Shown here piece by piece: positions 51,155 through 59,367 of a stretch of 64,000 nt of DNA. The translations under genes were made by a program, and so were the position numbers. This DNA is from Janthinobacterium sp. Its GTDB lineage: Bacteria; Pseudomonadota; Gammaproteobacteria; Burkholderiales; Burkholderiaceae_D. A model generated the notes under the pieces. The model ran no database searches. It saw only the letters and a list, made by a program, of their open reading frames with translations, and was not told the origin of the DNA. Positions within the stretch are counted from its first letter, which is position 1. Each line of letters starts with the position of its first letter. The stretch covers positions 1 through 64,000 of the forward strand of contig PKWL01000013.1 in the NCBI GenBank assembly GCA_003133225.1. The letters run 5' to 3'.

Positions 51155-51515
51155 TCGATCATCCGCTGGCGGCGACCATGATATCTCATTCGCGGCGATG
51201 CTTTCACAGCCCGCAATGGCGCCGGGGCTGCCTGAACCGCAAGCGCGCCACCCAACAGGACAGGAATTGCCTGCGCTGGAAGTTCATTTTGCCGCTAACT
51301 TCCTGTATCTGCCAATTCCCGGTGGACCAAGCAGCACGCTTTCATCGCCGCGACTGGTCGGCGAGCGCCGGACTGCGCGCTCTCCCGCGGGATCTATAAA
51401 TGGACGTCCAAAGGCGCCGCGCCACGGCGGCGGATGGCATAATTTGAGATAGTTCAAGCGCTACCTTTTTAAATGGTATATATTGTTTATATTATTCTTG
51501 AAAAAAGAGGCAATC
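51155..51515. other. Intergenic region after ppx
   Basis: 360 bp. Frames on the plus strand are remnants of shadow reading; none has start signals. The last 80 bp become AT-rich (ATAATTTGAGATAG, then TATATATTG near 51478) and probably hold the promoter of the H1-like gene. Its ribosome binding site AAAGAGG is at 51504-51510. Confidence 0.3.
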
Positions 51516-52139
51516 ATGAACAAGTCAAACGCACCTGGGGCCGCTGGCAACGGCCCCGTCTCATCGTTCCCGACGTCGGCCGCGATTCAGGCTCCGCCCA
51601 AACCAGTCCCGGCAAAGAGCGCGCCGCGGGCCAAAGCTGCGGCCGTCAATCCGAGGGCGTCCGTTGTGAAAACCAAGCCCCTGGCCGCCAAGGCCAAAGC
51701 GGGCCCCGTCAAAGCTGCCGTCGGCAAGCCAGCTGCCGCCAAAGCTAAAGCGGCCGCTGTCAAAGTCACCAAACCAGCCGCACCAGCGCGCGCCGGAGCC
51801 GTGCCGGCGGCACGTAGCGCCGCCAAGCCCGTGGCCGCCCAGGCCAAGATGCGCCGCATCCCCATTTTGGCGGCCGATACCGCGGCCAAAGACAAAGCCC
51901 GCAAGCCAAAATTGGTGCGCGACAGCTTCACCATGCCGGAGCAGGAATATGCCGTACTAAGCCAGGTGAAAAAGGCCTGCCTGAAGGCCGGTTTTGAAAT
52001 TAAAAAAAGCGAACTGCTGCGCATCGGCGTGGCGTTAATCAGCCAGATCGATCTGGCGACGCTGCAAACGGTACTGTCGGCCTTGCCGCAACTGAAGACG
52101 GGAAGGCCCAAAAAATCTAATTCGACGCTGCCTAACTGA
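51516..52139 (+). CDS. Histone-H1-like Lys/Ala/Pro-rich protein with C-terminal domain
   Basis: 207 residues. Residues about 20-125 are low complexity, dominated by A, K, P and V (for example PAAAKAKAAAVKVTKPAA), like bacterial histone-H1 homologs or AlgP-type tails. The C-terminal 75 residues are structured and conserved-looking: RDSFTMPEQEYAVLSQVKKA, KSELLRIGVALISQIDLATL, ending LKTGRPKK. The latter half resembles ribbon-helix-helix or other small DNA-binding domains. A nucleoid or polyanion-binding role is inferred from charge. It is near ppx but separated by 361 bp with its own AT-rich upstream region. Confidence 0.7.
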   Translation: MNKSNAPGAAGNGPVSSFPTSAAIQAPPKPVPAKSAPRAKAAAVNPRASVVKTKPLAAKAKAGPVKAAVGKPAAAKAKAAAVKVTKPAAPARAGAVPAARSAAKPVAAQAKMRRIPILAADTAAKDKARKPKLVRDSFTMPEQEYAVLSQVKKACLKAGFEIKKSELLRIGVALISQIDLATLQTVLSALPQLKTGRPKKSNSTLPN

Positions 52140-52407
52140 CGCTCCGAAAAAGGCGTTGGGGTCACTGGTTGAGGGCGCTTCACGCGCCACTGGAGTCGGC
52201 CGCGATGGGTGCCGTCAACTGACGTCGGTGGCGGCGCGCCTTGAGCCGCGCCCTAGCAAGCTTAGGAATGGAGATTTTGAGGCGGGAACCAAAGGGGATG
52301 GTAGTTTGGCGGAGCGTTGGCAGAGCGCAGGCGGCGCGTTCGCGTCGGCCGCGAGCGTTCCGCTGCCGGTCCGGCAAGATCAGCGCGAGCTGATCGGCGG
52401 ATACTAA
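52140..52407. other. Intergenic region, nothing assigned
   Basis: 268 bp between two convergent genes. Only chance frames; no clear terminator with a T-run is seen. Confidence 0.2.
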
Positions 52408-52668
52408 TTAGTGCATGGACGCAATCGACAGTTCCTTCAGTTCGCGGATACTCATCTCCGACTTTTCATGCATGCGCAGTAAAATGGTTGCGCCGACGGC
52501 AAGCTTGCGGTGGCGAATTTTGCTGATGATGGGCGGCTGCACTTCAAGCTTGCGGCACAATTCCGCATCGTTTTTCAAGTTCATTTTCGTAATTAATGTG
52601 TCGAGCAGCTTGTTGGGCACAAAACTGGATGGCTCAAGTGCGCGCGCGCGGTTCATCGCCTCGATCAT
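52408..52668 (-). CDS. Small HTH (XRE-like) protein
   Basis: 86 residues from MIEAMNRARALEPSSFVPNK. The core LLDTLITKMNLKNDAELCRK, then LEVQPPIISKIRHRKLAVGA, reads as a helix-turn-helix of the lambda-repressor type, ending LRMHEKSEMSIRELKELS. Small proteins of this kind are common in Burkholderiales genomes and often present in several copies; their targets are unknown. The open frame back to 52818 is Arg/Pro-rich and unlikely. The ribosome binding site GGAA lies just before the start. Confidence 0.7.
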   Translation of the reverse strand: MIEAMNRARALEPSSFVPNKLLDTLITKMNLKNDAELCRKLEVQPPIISKIRHRKLAVGATILLRMHEKSEMSIRELKELSIASMH

Positions 52669-52900
52669 TTCCAATTTTTTTGGCGTACGTTCATGGACTC
52701 CTCCAAGGGCATCGGGATGGATAGGGGTAGGTTGCCGGACCAATTCCGGTCGCCGCGTCAAGCGGGCAGCGCGGGCCGGGCATAGCCATGCCATTTTTTC
52801 CAATAATACTACGATCATAATATCGAAGGAGCATGATGGGAAAAATTAACTAAATGGCTATGCAAAAATGCCAAATCGGTGTTTAAGGACAGACCGCTTG

Positions 52901-53578
52901 TCAAAGGGCGGGTGCGATGGGCGCATCGTTCAGTCCGGTTTTGCTGAGGATCAGGATGCGATCGGCCATGGCCGCCGCTGCGTGCGAGTGGGTGACCATG
53001 ATGGCGCAGCTGCCATTGGCTTTGATTTCGTCACGCAGCAGGCGGAGGATGGCGTGTGCCGTATCAGGGTCGAGGTTGCCTGTCGGCTCGTCGGCAAGCA
53101 GCAAGGCAGGGCGGTGCACCAGCGCTCTTGCGATCGCAACGCGCTGGAGTTCTCCGCCCGACAGTTGATGGGGAAAGTCGGCGCCGCGCCCGGCGAGGCC
53201 GACCACGTCTAACATGACTTGTGCGCGCGCCAGCGGCAAGCCGTTTAGGAGCAAGGGCAAGGCGACGTTTTGCAACAAGGTCAGATGCGGCAACAAATGG
53301 AAGGCTTGGAAAATGAACCCCATCCGGGCGCGCCGCAGGCGAGTCGCGGCGTCGTCGTTCAAGCTCGACATGCCAATGCCATCGATCCGGATCGGGCTCG
53401 GTTCGTCGCCGCTGTCCGGACTGTCGAGGCCAGCAATCAGGTTCAGCAAAGTCGATTTGCCAACGCCGGATTCGCCCATAATGGCGACGAATTGGCCGGC
53501 GTGGAAACGGTGGGACAGGTCAGCTAGCACCGCCGGTCCGTTGGGATAGGACTTGGAAAGATGGCGAAGTTCAAGCAT
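52901..53578 (-). CDS. ABC transporter ATP-binding protein, LolD/MacB-like
   Basis: 225 residues from MLELRHLSKSYPNGP. Walker A is GESGVGKSTLLNLIAG, Q-loop GFIFQAFHLLPHLT, signature LSGGELQRVAIARAL, Walker B PALLLADEPTGNLD and H-loop IMVTHSHA. The pattern (LLPHLTLLQNVALPLLL; DEPTGNLD) is that of LolD/MacB/FtsE-type ATPases, which normally pair with FtsX-like permeases. None is here; instead it follows a PhnE-like permease by 11 bp in the same operon. A longer frame reaching 54436 is a shadow through the permease gene. It may be a second ATPase of the PhnCDE-like transporter. Confidence 0.85.
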   Translation of the reverse strand: MLELRHLSKSYPNGPAVLADLSHRFHAGQFVAIMGESGVGKSTLLNLIAGLDSPDSGDEPSPIRIDGIGMSSLNDDAATRLRRARMGFIFQAFHLLPHLTLLQNVALPLLLNGLPLARAQVMLDVVGLAGRGADFPHQLSGGELQRVAIARALVHRPALLLADEPTGNLDPDTAHAILRLLRDEIKANGSCAIMVTHSHAAAAMADRILILSKTGLNDAPIAPAL

Positions 53579-53589
53579 GGGCGGGTCCT

Positions 53590-54393
53590 TTAGCGCGTCA
53601 GGTTGCGGCGCAAGGCAAAGCTGACGGCGTCGACCAATCCCACCATGAGCAGCATGGCGATGATCACCGTGGCGGCCTTTTCCATCTGGAACAGGGACAG
53701 GTGGTACTTCAACATCTGGCCCAAGCCGCCGGCGCCAACCACGCCCAAAATGGCGGCGGCGCGGATATTGTTCTCCCATCGGTACAGGGTGTATGACAGC
53801 ATCTGTGGCAGCGTTTGCGGCAGGGTCGCGTAAAAAAATGCCGCCATTGGCGTCGCGCCATTGATGCGCAAGCTCTGTTCGGCATGCGGCGCGGCGTTTT
53901 CGAGCGCATCGGCGAACAATCGACCCAGTACGCCGGCAGTGTGGGCAGCCAGCGCCAAGGTGCCGGCGAAAGGCCCTAGGCCGCACGCAATCAAGAGAAT
54001 CGAAGCCCACACCAGTTCCGGAATCGAGCGCAGGACGTTGAGAAGCAAACGCGTAAGGGCGCGCGCCGGCGCGCTGAAGCGGCCGGCTGCCGGCAGCGCG
54101 AAGACCAGTCCGGCGATGGCGGCAAGGACGGTGCCCAAGGCCGACATCGCCAGCGTTTCCGAGGTTGCCGCGGCGCACTTGAGCAAGAAGGACGGAGACA
54201 GGTCGGGCGGAGCAAATCCGCCCAAAAATTCGGCGATGCTGCGCGCCGCTGACGTCGTGAAAAAGGCGCTCCATTGTAGCGGCAGCGAAGCGAAGCTGGC
54301 CAGCACCAGCACGACCAGCGCTAGCAGCAGTAGTGCCGTGGCGATTGGCCGGGCCGGGGCCGGCGGCAGGCCGGGATGCGGCGCGCTCTTCAT
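53590..54393 (-). CDS. PhnE-type ABC permease, second copy
   Basis: 267 residues from MKSAPHPGLPP. About six transmembrane helices. The permease EAA-like loop region reads LRINGATPMAAFFYATLPQTL and the family segment YTLYRWENNIRAAAILGVVG precedes GAGGLGQML. Typical of phosphonate/phosphite/selenate PhnE permeases. Its ATG overlaps the stop of the first permease (ATGA, 54393-54390). Two homologous permeases probably form a heterodimeric channel. The frame back to 54573 overlaps the other permease and is rejected. Confidence 0.88.
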   Translation of the reverse strand: MKSAPHPGLPPAPARPIATALLLLALVVLVLASFASLPLQWSAFFTTSAARSIAEFLGGFAPPDLSPSFLLKCAAATSETLAMSALGTVLAAIAGLVFALPAAGRFSAPARALTRLLLNVLRSIPELVWASILLIACGLGPFAGTLALAAHTAGVLGRLFADALENAAPHAEQSLRINGATPMAAFFYATLPQTLPQMLSYTLYRWENNIRAAAILGVVGAGGLGQMLKYHLSLFQMEKAATVIIAMLLMVGLVDAVSFALRRNLTR

Positions 54394-55232
54394 ACCAGTT
54401 TGCGCAACATCTTGGAGAACGCATCGGCGGCGGCAACTAGCAGCACGAATACCAGTAGCATCGAGGACACTTCGCCGCCGGCCAACATTTTCATCGATTC
54501 GTCCATGCGCTGTCCGAGGCCGCCGGCACCGACAAACCCCATGACCACCGAGCCGCGGATCGCGCATTCCCACCGATACACGGTATAGGACAGCAATTCA
54601 GATGCCGAGGCCGGCAGGGCGCCATACAACAGGGCGGTCAAGCGCCCGCTGCCGTTACGCAACAGGGCGTCGGTGGCTTGCGGGTCGGACGATTCGAGGA
54701 TTTCAGCATAAACCTTGCCCAACATACCGCAATAGCTTAAGCCGATCGCCAGGACGCCGGCCGTGGGCCCAAGCCCGATGATGCGCACGAACAGCAAAGC
54801 CCACACCAGTTCCGGCACGCTGCGCAATAACACCAGCAGCCAGCGCACGCCTTGACGCACGCATGCCGCTGTCAGGCGCATGCGGCCGGTACCCAGGCGC
54901 GAAATGGACAGCCGCTCCGTCACTAGAATGGCGGCCGGGATCGCGCCGAGCAGGGACAGGGTCAAGCCGGCGCTGGCGATGGCCACGGTTTGCCACGTCT
55001 CGTGCACCAGCATTTGCAAAAATTCCGCCGAATGGGCCGGCGGAATGAAGTCCGCCAGAAAACGCCCAGTGGCCGCGAGGCTTTGCCGGTCGAACAAGAT
55101 GGACGGCTTAAATTCGCTGGCCACGAGCATCGGCCACAGCACGAGCAGGGCCATCACGGCCATCGTCACCCGCCCCGGCCAAGCGGGGTCAGGATGGCGT
55201 TCGATGTCGCCCGTTTGGGAAGCGTGTTTCAT
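54390..55232 (-). CDS. PhnE-type ABC permease, first copy
   Basis: 280 residues, about six transmembrane helices. SIPELVWALLFV-like segment reads LRSVPELVWALLFVRIIGLG; later SYTVYRWECAIRGSVVMGFV and GAGGLGQRMDESM, the same pattern as the second permease, so the pair arose by duplication. It starts 3 bp after the ATPase gene and overlaps the next permease by 4 bp. Imports an oxyanion, judged from the binding protein; which one is discussed with that gene. Confidence 0.88.
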   Translation of the reverse strand: MKHASQTGDIERHPDPAWPGRVTMAVMALLVLWPMLVASEFKPSILFDRQSLAATGRFLADFIPPAHSAEFLQMLVHETWQTVAIASAGLTLSLLGAIPAAILVTERLSISRLGTGRMRLTAACVRQGVRWLLVLLRSVPELVWALLFVRIIGLGPTAGVLAIGLSYCGMLGKVYAEILESSDPQATDALLRNGSGRLTALLYGALPASASELLSYTVYRWECAIRGSVVMGFVGAGGLGQRMDESMKMLAGGEVSSMLLVFVLLVAAADAFSKMLRKLV

Positions 55233-55235
55233 GAA

Positions 55236-56054
55236 TCAAAAACCGGCGCCGTTGCCAAGCCGCGGCGCCGTATCAGGCATGGGCGCGGCTGCAGCGTTGC
55301 GATACAGCGCGTTCACCATTGCGTCGCCCACCGCTTCGCGCGGCAGGTCGAACACGATGCGACCATCGCGCAGGCCGATGATGCGGGGAAAATGGACGCG
55401 CGCCACTTCCACTTGGTGCAGGCTGCAAATTAGGGTCGCGCCGCGCGCCGCCGCTTCTAGTTGTAATGTGGCAATCACTACTTGCGACAGCGCCGGGTCG
55501 AGCGCCGATAGTGGCTCATCGACCAGGAAGGCTTGCGCCTGCGACAGCAGCAGACGTGCTAAGCCGCAGCGTTGCCGCTCGCCGCCCGACAGGCGATCCA
55601 CCCGAGCATACAATTTATCGCCCAACTGAAAGCGCGACAAGGCCTCGTAGGCAGCCTGCGGATCGGCTGGCTTCACCAGCGAGGCCAGCGCGCGCCACAG
55701 GCTCCATTGCGGCAGACGCGCCGCCAGCACGGCCGTAACGACGCGCTGGCGCGGCGGCAAGGGCGGGGTTTGCGGCGCCAGGAACAGCCGGGCGCGCAGG
55801 CGGTGGCGCGCGGCTTCCGCTAGGAGCCATGGATTAAAGCCAAAGGCATAGAGGCAACCGCTGGCGGGACGATGGGCGCAGGCAAGGGTCGCGAGCAGGG
55901 TGGTCTTGCCGGCGCCCGACGGTCCGATGATCGCGACCTGTTCGCCCTGCTCTATGACGAGTTCGATGTCGCTGAGGGCCGCGGTATTGGCCGCACCCGG
56001 ATGGCGCACCGTCACGTTTTCCAAAACATAGCCAGCTTGACGTGAACGAAGCAT
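55236..56054 (-). CDS. PhnC-type ABC transporter ATP-binding protein
   Basis: 272 residues. Walker A IIGPSGAGKTTLLATLA, signature LSGGERQRCGLARLL, Walker B QAFLVDEPLSALDP and H-loop LICSLHQVEVARVHF. The SLHQVE- type H-loop and spacing match the PhnC family. The region after Walker A (RLFLAPQTPPLPPRQRVVTAV) replaces the usual Q-loop wording but retains Gln. It lies 3 bp after the binding-protein gene and 3 bp before the first permease, in an operon of five. Confidence 0.88.
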   Translation of the reverse strand: MLRSRQAGYVLENVTVRHPGAANTAALSDIELVIEQGEQVAIIGPSGAGKTTLLATLACAHRPASGCLYAFGFNPWLLAEAARHRLRARLFLAPQTPPLPPRQRVVTAVLAARLPQWSLWRALASLVKPADPQAAYEALSRFQLGDKLYARVDRLSGGERQRCGLARLLLSQAQAFLVDEPLSALDPALSQVVIATLQLEAAARGATLICSLHQVEVARVHFPRIIGLRDGRIVFDLPREAVGDAMVNALYRNAAAAPMPDTAPRLGNGAGF

Positions 56055-56057
56055 CGG

Positions 56058-56930
56058 TTATTTTTTCAGCAAACCCGCATTTTGCGCCGCCGCTTCGATC
56101 GCCGCGTAGTTCTCCCCTTTGGTCGCAATGAACTTGCTGGCGCGTTGCAAGTCGAGAATCATCTTGTCTTGCGGATTTTTGCTGTCGAGCGCGAGGAAGG
56201 CGTCGGTCAGTTTTTGGCGCAGGTCGGCACTCATGTCCGAACGGACGCTCCAATTGTAATCGTAGTAGCCGGGCGTGGTGTAGAACACGCGCACGACGGC
56301 CGGATCGACCTTCTTCTCGACGACCAGCTTTTCCCAGACCGACATATTGAGCGCACCGGCGTCGACCTTTCCGCCGGCGACGGCGGCCACGGTGGCGTCA
56401 TGCGCACCGGAAAAAGCGATGCGCTTTAGGTCGGTGTCCGGATTGATTTTCGCGGCCAGCAGGTAGGAACGCGGCATCAAATGGCCGGACGTCGACGACT
56501 CGGAACCGAAGCAGAGAGTTTTGCCCTTCAGGTCTGCCAGCTTGTTGATGCCCGGGTTGGTGGTGATGAAGACGGATTTGAATTTCTCGTCTTCCGCGCG
56601 CTGGACGAGCGGCGTGACTTGGTTTTTGCTGCGGTGCTTGGCTTGCACAAAGGTGAAGCCGCCGAACCAGACCATGTCCACTTTGTTATTGATCAACGCT
56701 TCGACCGCTGCCGCATAGTCCGTTACTGGGGTGAATTCGACCTTCATGCCAATTTTCTTGGCCAGGTACTCGCCTAGCGGCTTGAACTTGCGCTGCAACT
56801 CGGTTGGCGCTTCATCCGGAATGGCCGACACGCGTAACACGTTGGGCGTTTGCGCCGACGCGCCGGCTTGGATCAGGCCGGCAGCAAAAAATAAAATCAA
56901 AAAAGATTTAATGGCGGAAAATTTGATCAT
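56058..56930 (-). CDS. PhnD-type oxyanion-binding protein, selenate-transporter branch
   Basis: 290 residues from MIKFSAIKS. Signal peptide about 1-26 (LILFFAAGLIQAGASA). The mature start LRVSAIPDEAPTELQRKFKP and then LGEYLAKKIGMKVEFTPVTD are features I associate with the TIGR family 'putative selenate ABC transporter periplasmic binding protein', a branch of the phosphate/phosphite/phosphonate (PhnD) group named for its genomic link to selD. MVWFGGFTFVQA and FGSESSTSGHLMPR follow, the latter forming the anion pocket. selD lies about 4.6 kb away in this window. Selenate, selenite, phosphonate or phosphite all remain possible. The gene is divergent from egtD with 190 bp between starts. Confidence 0.75.
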   Translation of the reverse strand: MIKFSAIKSFLILFFAAGLIQAGASAQTPNVLRVSAIPDEAPTELQRKFKPLGEYLAKKIGMKVEFTPVTDYAAAVEALINNKVDMVWFGGFTFVQAKHRSKNQVTPLVQRAEDEKFKSVFITTNPGINKLADLKGKTLCFGSESSTSGHLMPRSYLLAAKINPDTDLKRIAFSGAHDATVAAVAGGKVDAGALNMSVWEKLVVEKKVDPAVVRVFYTTPGYYDYNWSVRSDMSADLRQKLTDAFLALDSKNPQDKMILDLQRASKFIATKGENYAAIEAAAQNAGLLKK

Positions 56931-57120
56931 GGTCTTGCCCTTATTCTTAGGGATATGGCTGCGCGGGGACAAAGTATTCGTCGGCGCGCTACGCGCAGCG
57001 TGTCGCGCAACTTGCATAGTCGGCTATGATAACAAAAATGTCTTCACCCGCTGCGCCGACGTCGTTGATCAGGGCACCGCCATGGCAATGGCGGCCTTCC
57101 TAACTCACTCTTTGTGCCTT

Positions 57121-58092
57121 ATGCCTATTTTCCGCCGCCCGGAATCTGCTATGGTGCCTGCGGCCGCTTGTGGCGCCGCCCTCGCCGACATCAAAGCCGG
57201 CCTGCTGGCCCGAAACGCGGTTGCCGCGCCCAAATACTTATACGACGCGCTCGGCTCGAAGTTGTTCGAGGCCATTTGCGAACTGCCTGAATATTACCCG
57301 ACTCGCACCGAAGCGGGTATTTTTGCCGAGCACGGTGCCGACATGGCGCGCGCCGCCGGCGCCGGCATGACGCTAATCGACTTGGGCGCGGGCAACTGCG
57401 CCAAGGCGGCCAAGTTGTTTCCGCTCCTTCATCCGGCGCAATATGTGGCGATCGATATATCCCACGATTTTCTGCACGAATCGCTAGAGCGCTTGCAGCA
57501 GCGTTTTCCGCACATTGAAATGACCGGGCTGGGGCTGGATTTTTCCAGCCAGTTCGAGCTTCCCGGTACGGTGCGCATGGACCAGCGTCTGTTTTTTTAC
57601 CCCGGCTCCTCGATCGGAAATTTTGCGCCGAACGAGGCCCTCGAATTCCTAAAGCGCCTGCGCGCCAACTCGCTTAGCGACGGCGGCCTCTTGATCGGCG
57701 TCGACTTGATCAAGGAAGCGGACCTGCTGGACGCCGCCTACGATGATGCGCTGGGTGTGACGGCCGCCTTCAACCTCAACCTGCTGCGCCACCTCAACCG
57801 TTTGCTGGGCGCCGATTTCGATGTGCGCGAGTGGCGGCATCGAGGTTTTTTTAATGCCGCCGAGCGCCGCGTCGAAATGCATCTGGAAGCGCGCAGCGAC
57901 CTGACGGTAACCTGGCAAGGTGGCGTGCGCCGCTTTGGGCGCGGCGAACGGATCCACACGGAAAGCAGTTATAAATACACGATAGCGGCCTTCGTCGGCC
58001 TGCTTGAGCAGGCCGGGTTTCGCGCCACCAGCATCTGGACTGACGCGGCCGAATGGTTCGCCGTGATTTACAGTGACATCATCAACGATTAA
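57121..58092 (+). CDS. egtD: L-histidine N(alpha)-methyltransferase (ergothioneine synthesis)
   Basis: Trimethylates histidine to hercynine with three SAM. 323 residues from 57121, or 313 from the ATG at 57151, which has GGAA upstream; the long frame back to 56731 is a shadow over the binding-protein gene. Hallmarks: PKYLYDALGSKLFEAICELPEYYPTR at the N-terminus (read as KYLYDALGSKLFE and LPEYYPTRTEAG), SAM motif LIDLGAGNCAKAAKL, FFYPGSSIGNF, and near the C-terminus HTESSYKYTI, which holds Glu and Ser for histidine. egtB starts 2 bp downstream, so the two are co-translated. Divergent from the transporter operon. Confidence 0.93.
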   Translation: MPIFRRPESAMVPAAACGAALADIKAGLLARNAVAAPKYLYDALGSKLFEAICELPEYYPTRTEAGIFAEHGADMARAAGAGMTLIDLGAGNCAKAAKLFPLLHPAQYVAIDISHDFLHESLERLQQRFPHIEMTGLGLDFSSQFELPGTVRMDQRLFFYPGSSIGNFAPNEALEFLKRLRANSLSDGGLLIGVDLIKEADLLDAAYDDALGVTAAFNLNLLRHLNRLLGADFDVREWRHRGFFNAAERRVEMHLEARSDLTVTWQGGVRRFGRGERIHTESSYKYTIAAFVGLLEQAGFRATSIWTDAAEWFAVIYSDIIND

Positions 58093-58094
58093 CC

Positions 58095-59330
58095 ATGCCA
58101 ACACACGACATCGCCACCACTTATGAGACGGTGCGCAAACGGTCCCTGAGGCTGGCCGAGCCGCTCTGCGACGAGGACTGCGCGGCTCAATCAATGTCCG
58201 ACGCGAGCCCCGTCAAATGGCATCTGGCGCACACGACCTGGTTTTTCGAGACATTTGTCCTAGAACGCATGGAAGCCGACTTCCGGCCTTTCCATCCGGT
58301 CTTCCGCATGCTGTTCAATTCGTATTACAACGGCATCGGTGAAAAGTATCCGCGCGCGCAGCGCGGTTTATTAACGCGCCCTACCATGGCGCAGGTGCGG
58401 GCCTACCGCGCCCAGGTGGATGAGCGCATCGGCCAGCTGCTGGCCACGCGGCGCGACGGCGGGCGGGAACACCTGTCGTTGCTGTTGGCGCTGGGCCTGC
58501 AGCACGAGCAGCAGCACCAAGAATTGATGCTGACGGACGTCAAGCATCTGTTGGCGCAAAACCCCTTGTTGCCCATCTATTTCGAGGCGCCGTTCACGGC
58601 CGCGGCCGCGGCCGCGTCGCAGTCGTGGATCGCGTTCGATGGCGGCCTGCGGGACATCGGTTTTGCGGGGGACGGCTTTTGTTTTGACAATGAGCTGCCG
58701 CGTCACCTTGAATATGTCGCGCCGTTCGCACTGGCCTCGCGCCTTGTGACGAACGGCGAGTATCTCAATTTCATGGCAGCTGGCGGCTACTCGAAGGCCG
58801 CCTTGTGGCTGGCCGAGGGCTGGGACTGGGTGCGCGCCCAGGCCTTGCAATGCCCAGTCTACTGGCGGCGCGACGGGGCCGGGCAGTGGCTGGAATTCAC
58901 GCTGATGGGGCAACAGCAGCTCGACTTGCAGCGGCCGGTTTGCCACTTGTCTCTCTTCGAAGCGGACGCGTATGCTAACTGGGCCGGCGCACGCTTGCCA
59001 ACGGAAGCGGAATGGGAGCTTGGCGCGCGCGATGCGGCGGTGGTGACGGGCGATTTGCATCCGGCCGGCCGAGGTGAACTGGCTGGACTGACGCAAATGT
59101 ATGGCCACTGCTGGCAATGGACTAGCAGCAGTTACGCGCCTTATCCCGGGTTTCGCGCGGCGCCCGGCGCGCTCGGCGAATACAACGGCAAATTCATGCT
59201 GAACCAGTACGTGCTGCGCGGATCGTCATGCGCGACGCCGCCCGGACATGCGCGCTTTAGTTATCGCAATTTTTTTCCGGCCGGCGCGCGCTGGCAATTT
59301 TCCGGGATCCGTCTGGCGCGCCAGGATTAG
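58095..59330 (+). CDS. egtB: Hercynine oxygenase EgtB (sulfoxide synthase)
   Basis: Iron(II)-dependent joining of hercynine with a thiol donor (Cys or gamma-Glu-Cys) during ergothioneine synthesis. 411 residues. N-terminal DinB-like helical bundle with WHLAHTTWFFETFVLE and the metal site HEQQHQELMLTD (H-x3-H-x-E). C-terminal FGE-sulfatase domain: LASRLVTNGEYLNFM, RLPTEAEWELGARD, EYNGKFMLNQYVLRGSSCAT and FSYRNFFPAGARWQFSGIRL. It looks like EgtB; the related SenA (selenoneine) cannot be excluded by eye, but no SenB-like selenosugar synthase gene is in the window. No egtA, egtC or egtE is present, as in the two-gene egtBD layout of many proteobacteria. Confidence 0.92.
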   Translation: MPTHDIATTYETVRKRSLRLAEPLCDEDCAAQSMSDASPVKWHLAHTTWFFETFVLERMEADFRPFHPVFRMLFNSYYNGIGEKYPRAQRGLLTRPTMAQVRAYRAQVDERIGQLLATRRDGGREHLSLLLALGLQHEQQHQELMLTDVKHLLAQNPLLPIYFEAPFTAAAAAASQSWIAFDGGLRDIGFAGDGFCFDNELPRHLEYVAPFALASRLVTNGEYLNFMAAGGYSKAALWLAEGWDWVRAQALQCPVYWRRDGAGQWLEFTLMGQQQLDLQRPVCHLSLFEADAYANWAGARLPTEAEWELGARDAAVVTGDLHPAGRGELAGLTQMYGHCWQWTSSSYAPYPGFRAAPGALGEYNGKFMLNQYVLRGSSCATPPGHARFSYRNFFPAGARWQFSGIRLARQD

Positions 59331-59367
59331 ATAGCCTAAGGCACTTGCGCCTTGCAAGAGTTGCCAA

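Noticed and set aside
50794-51255. Minus-strand ORF antisense to the end of ppx
   Set aside because: Its codon pattern mirrors the ppx frame and it has no independent start or motif.
53579-54436. A 511-residue minus frame joining this region to the LolD-like ATPase
   Set aside because: The first 286 residues are the shadow of the permease gene in another frame; ATPase similarity begins at MLELRH (53578).
56731-57120. Extension of the EgtD frame to 56731
   Set aside because: Runs antisense over the binding-protein gene; EgtD similarity begins after 57121.
58095-59330. Selenoneine synthase SenA instead of EgtB
   Set aside because: No SenB-like gene in the window and the FGE-domain motifs read as ordinary EgtB; kept only as a check in the findings.
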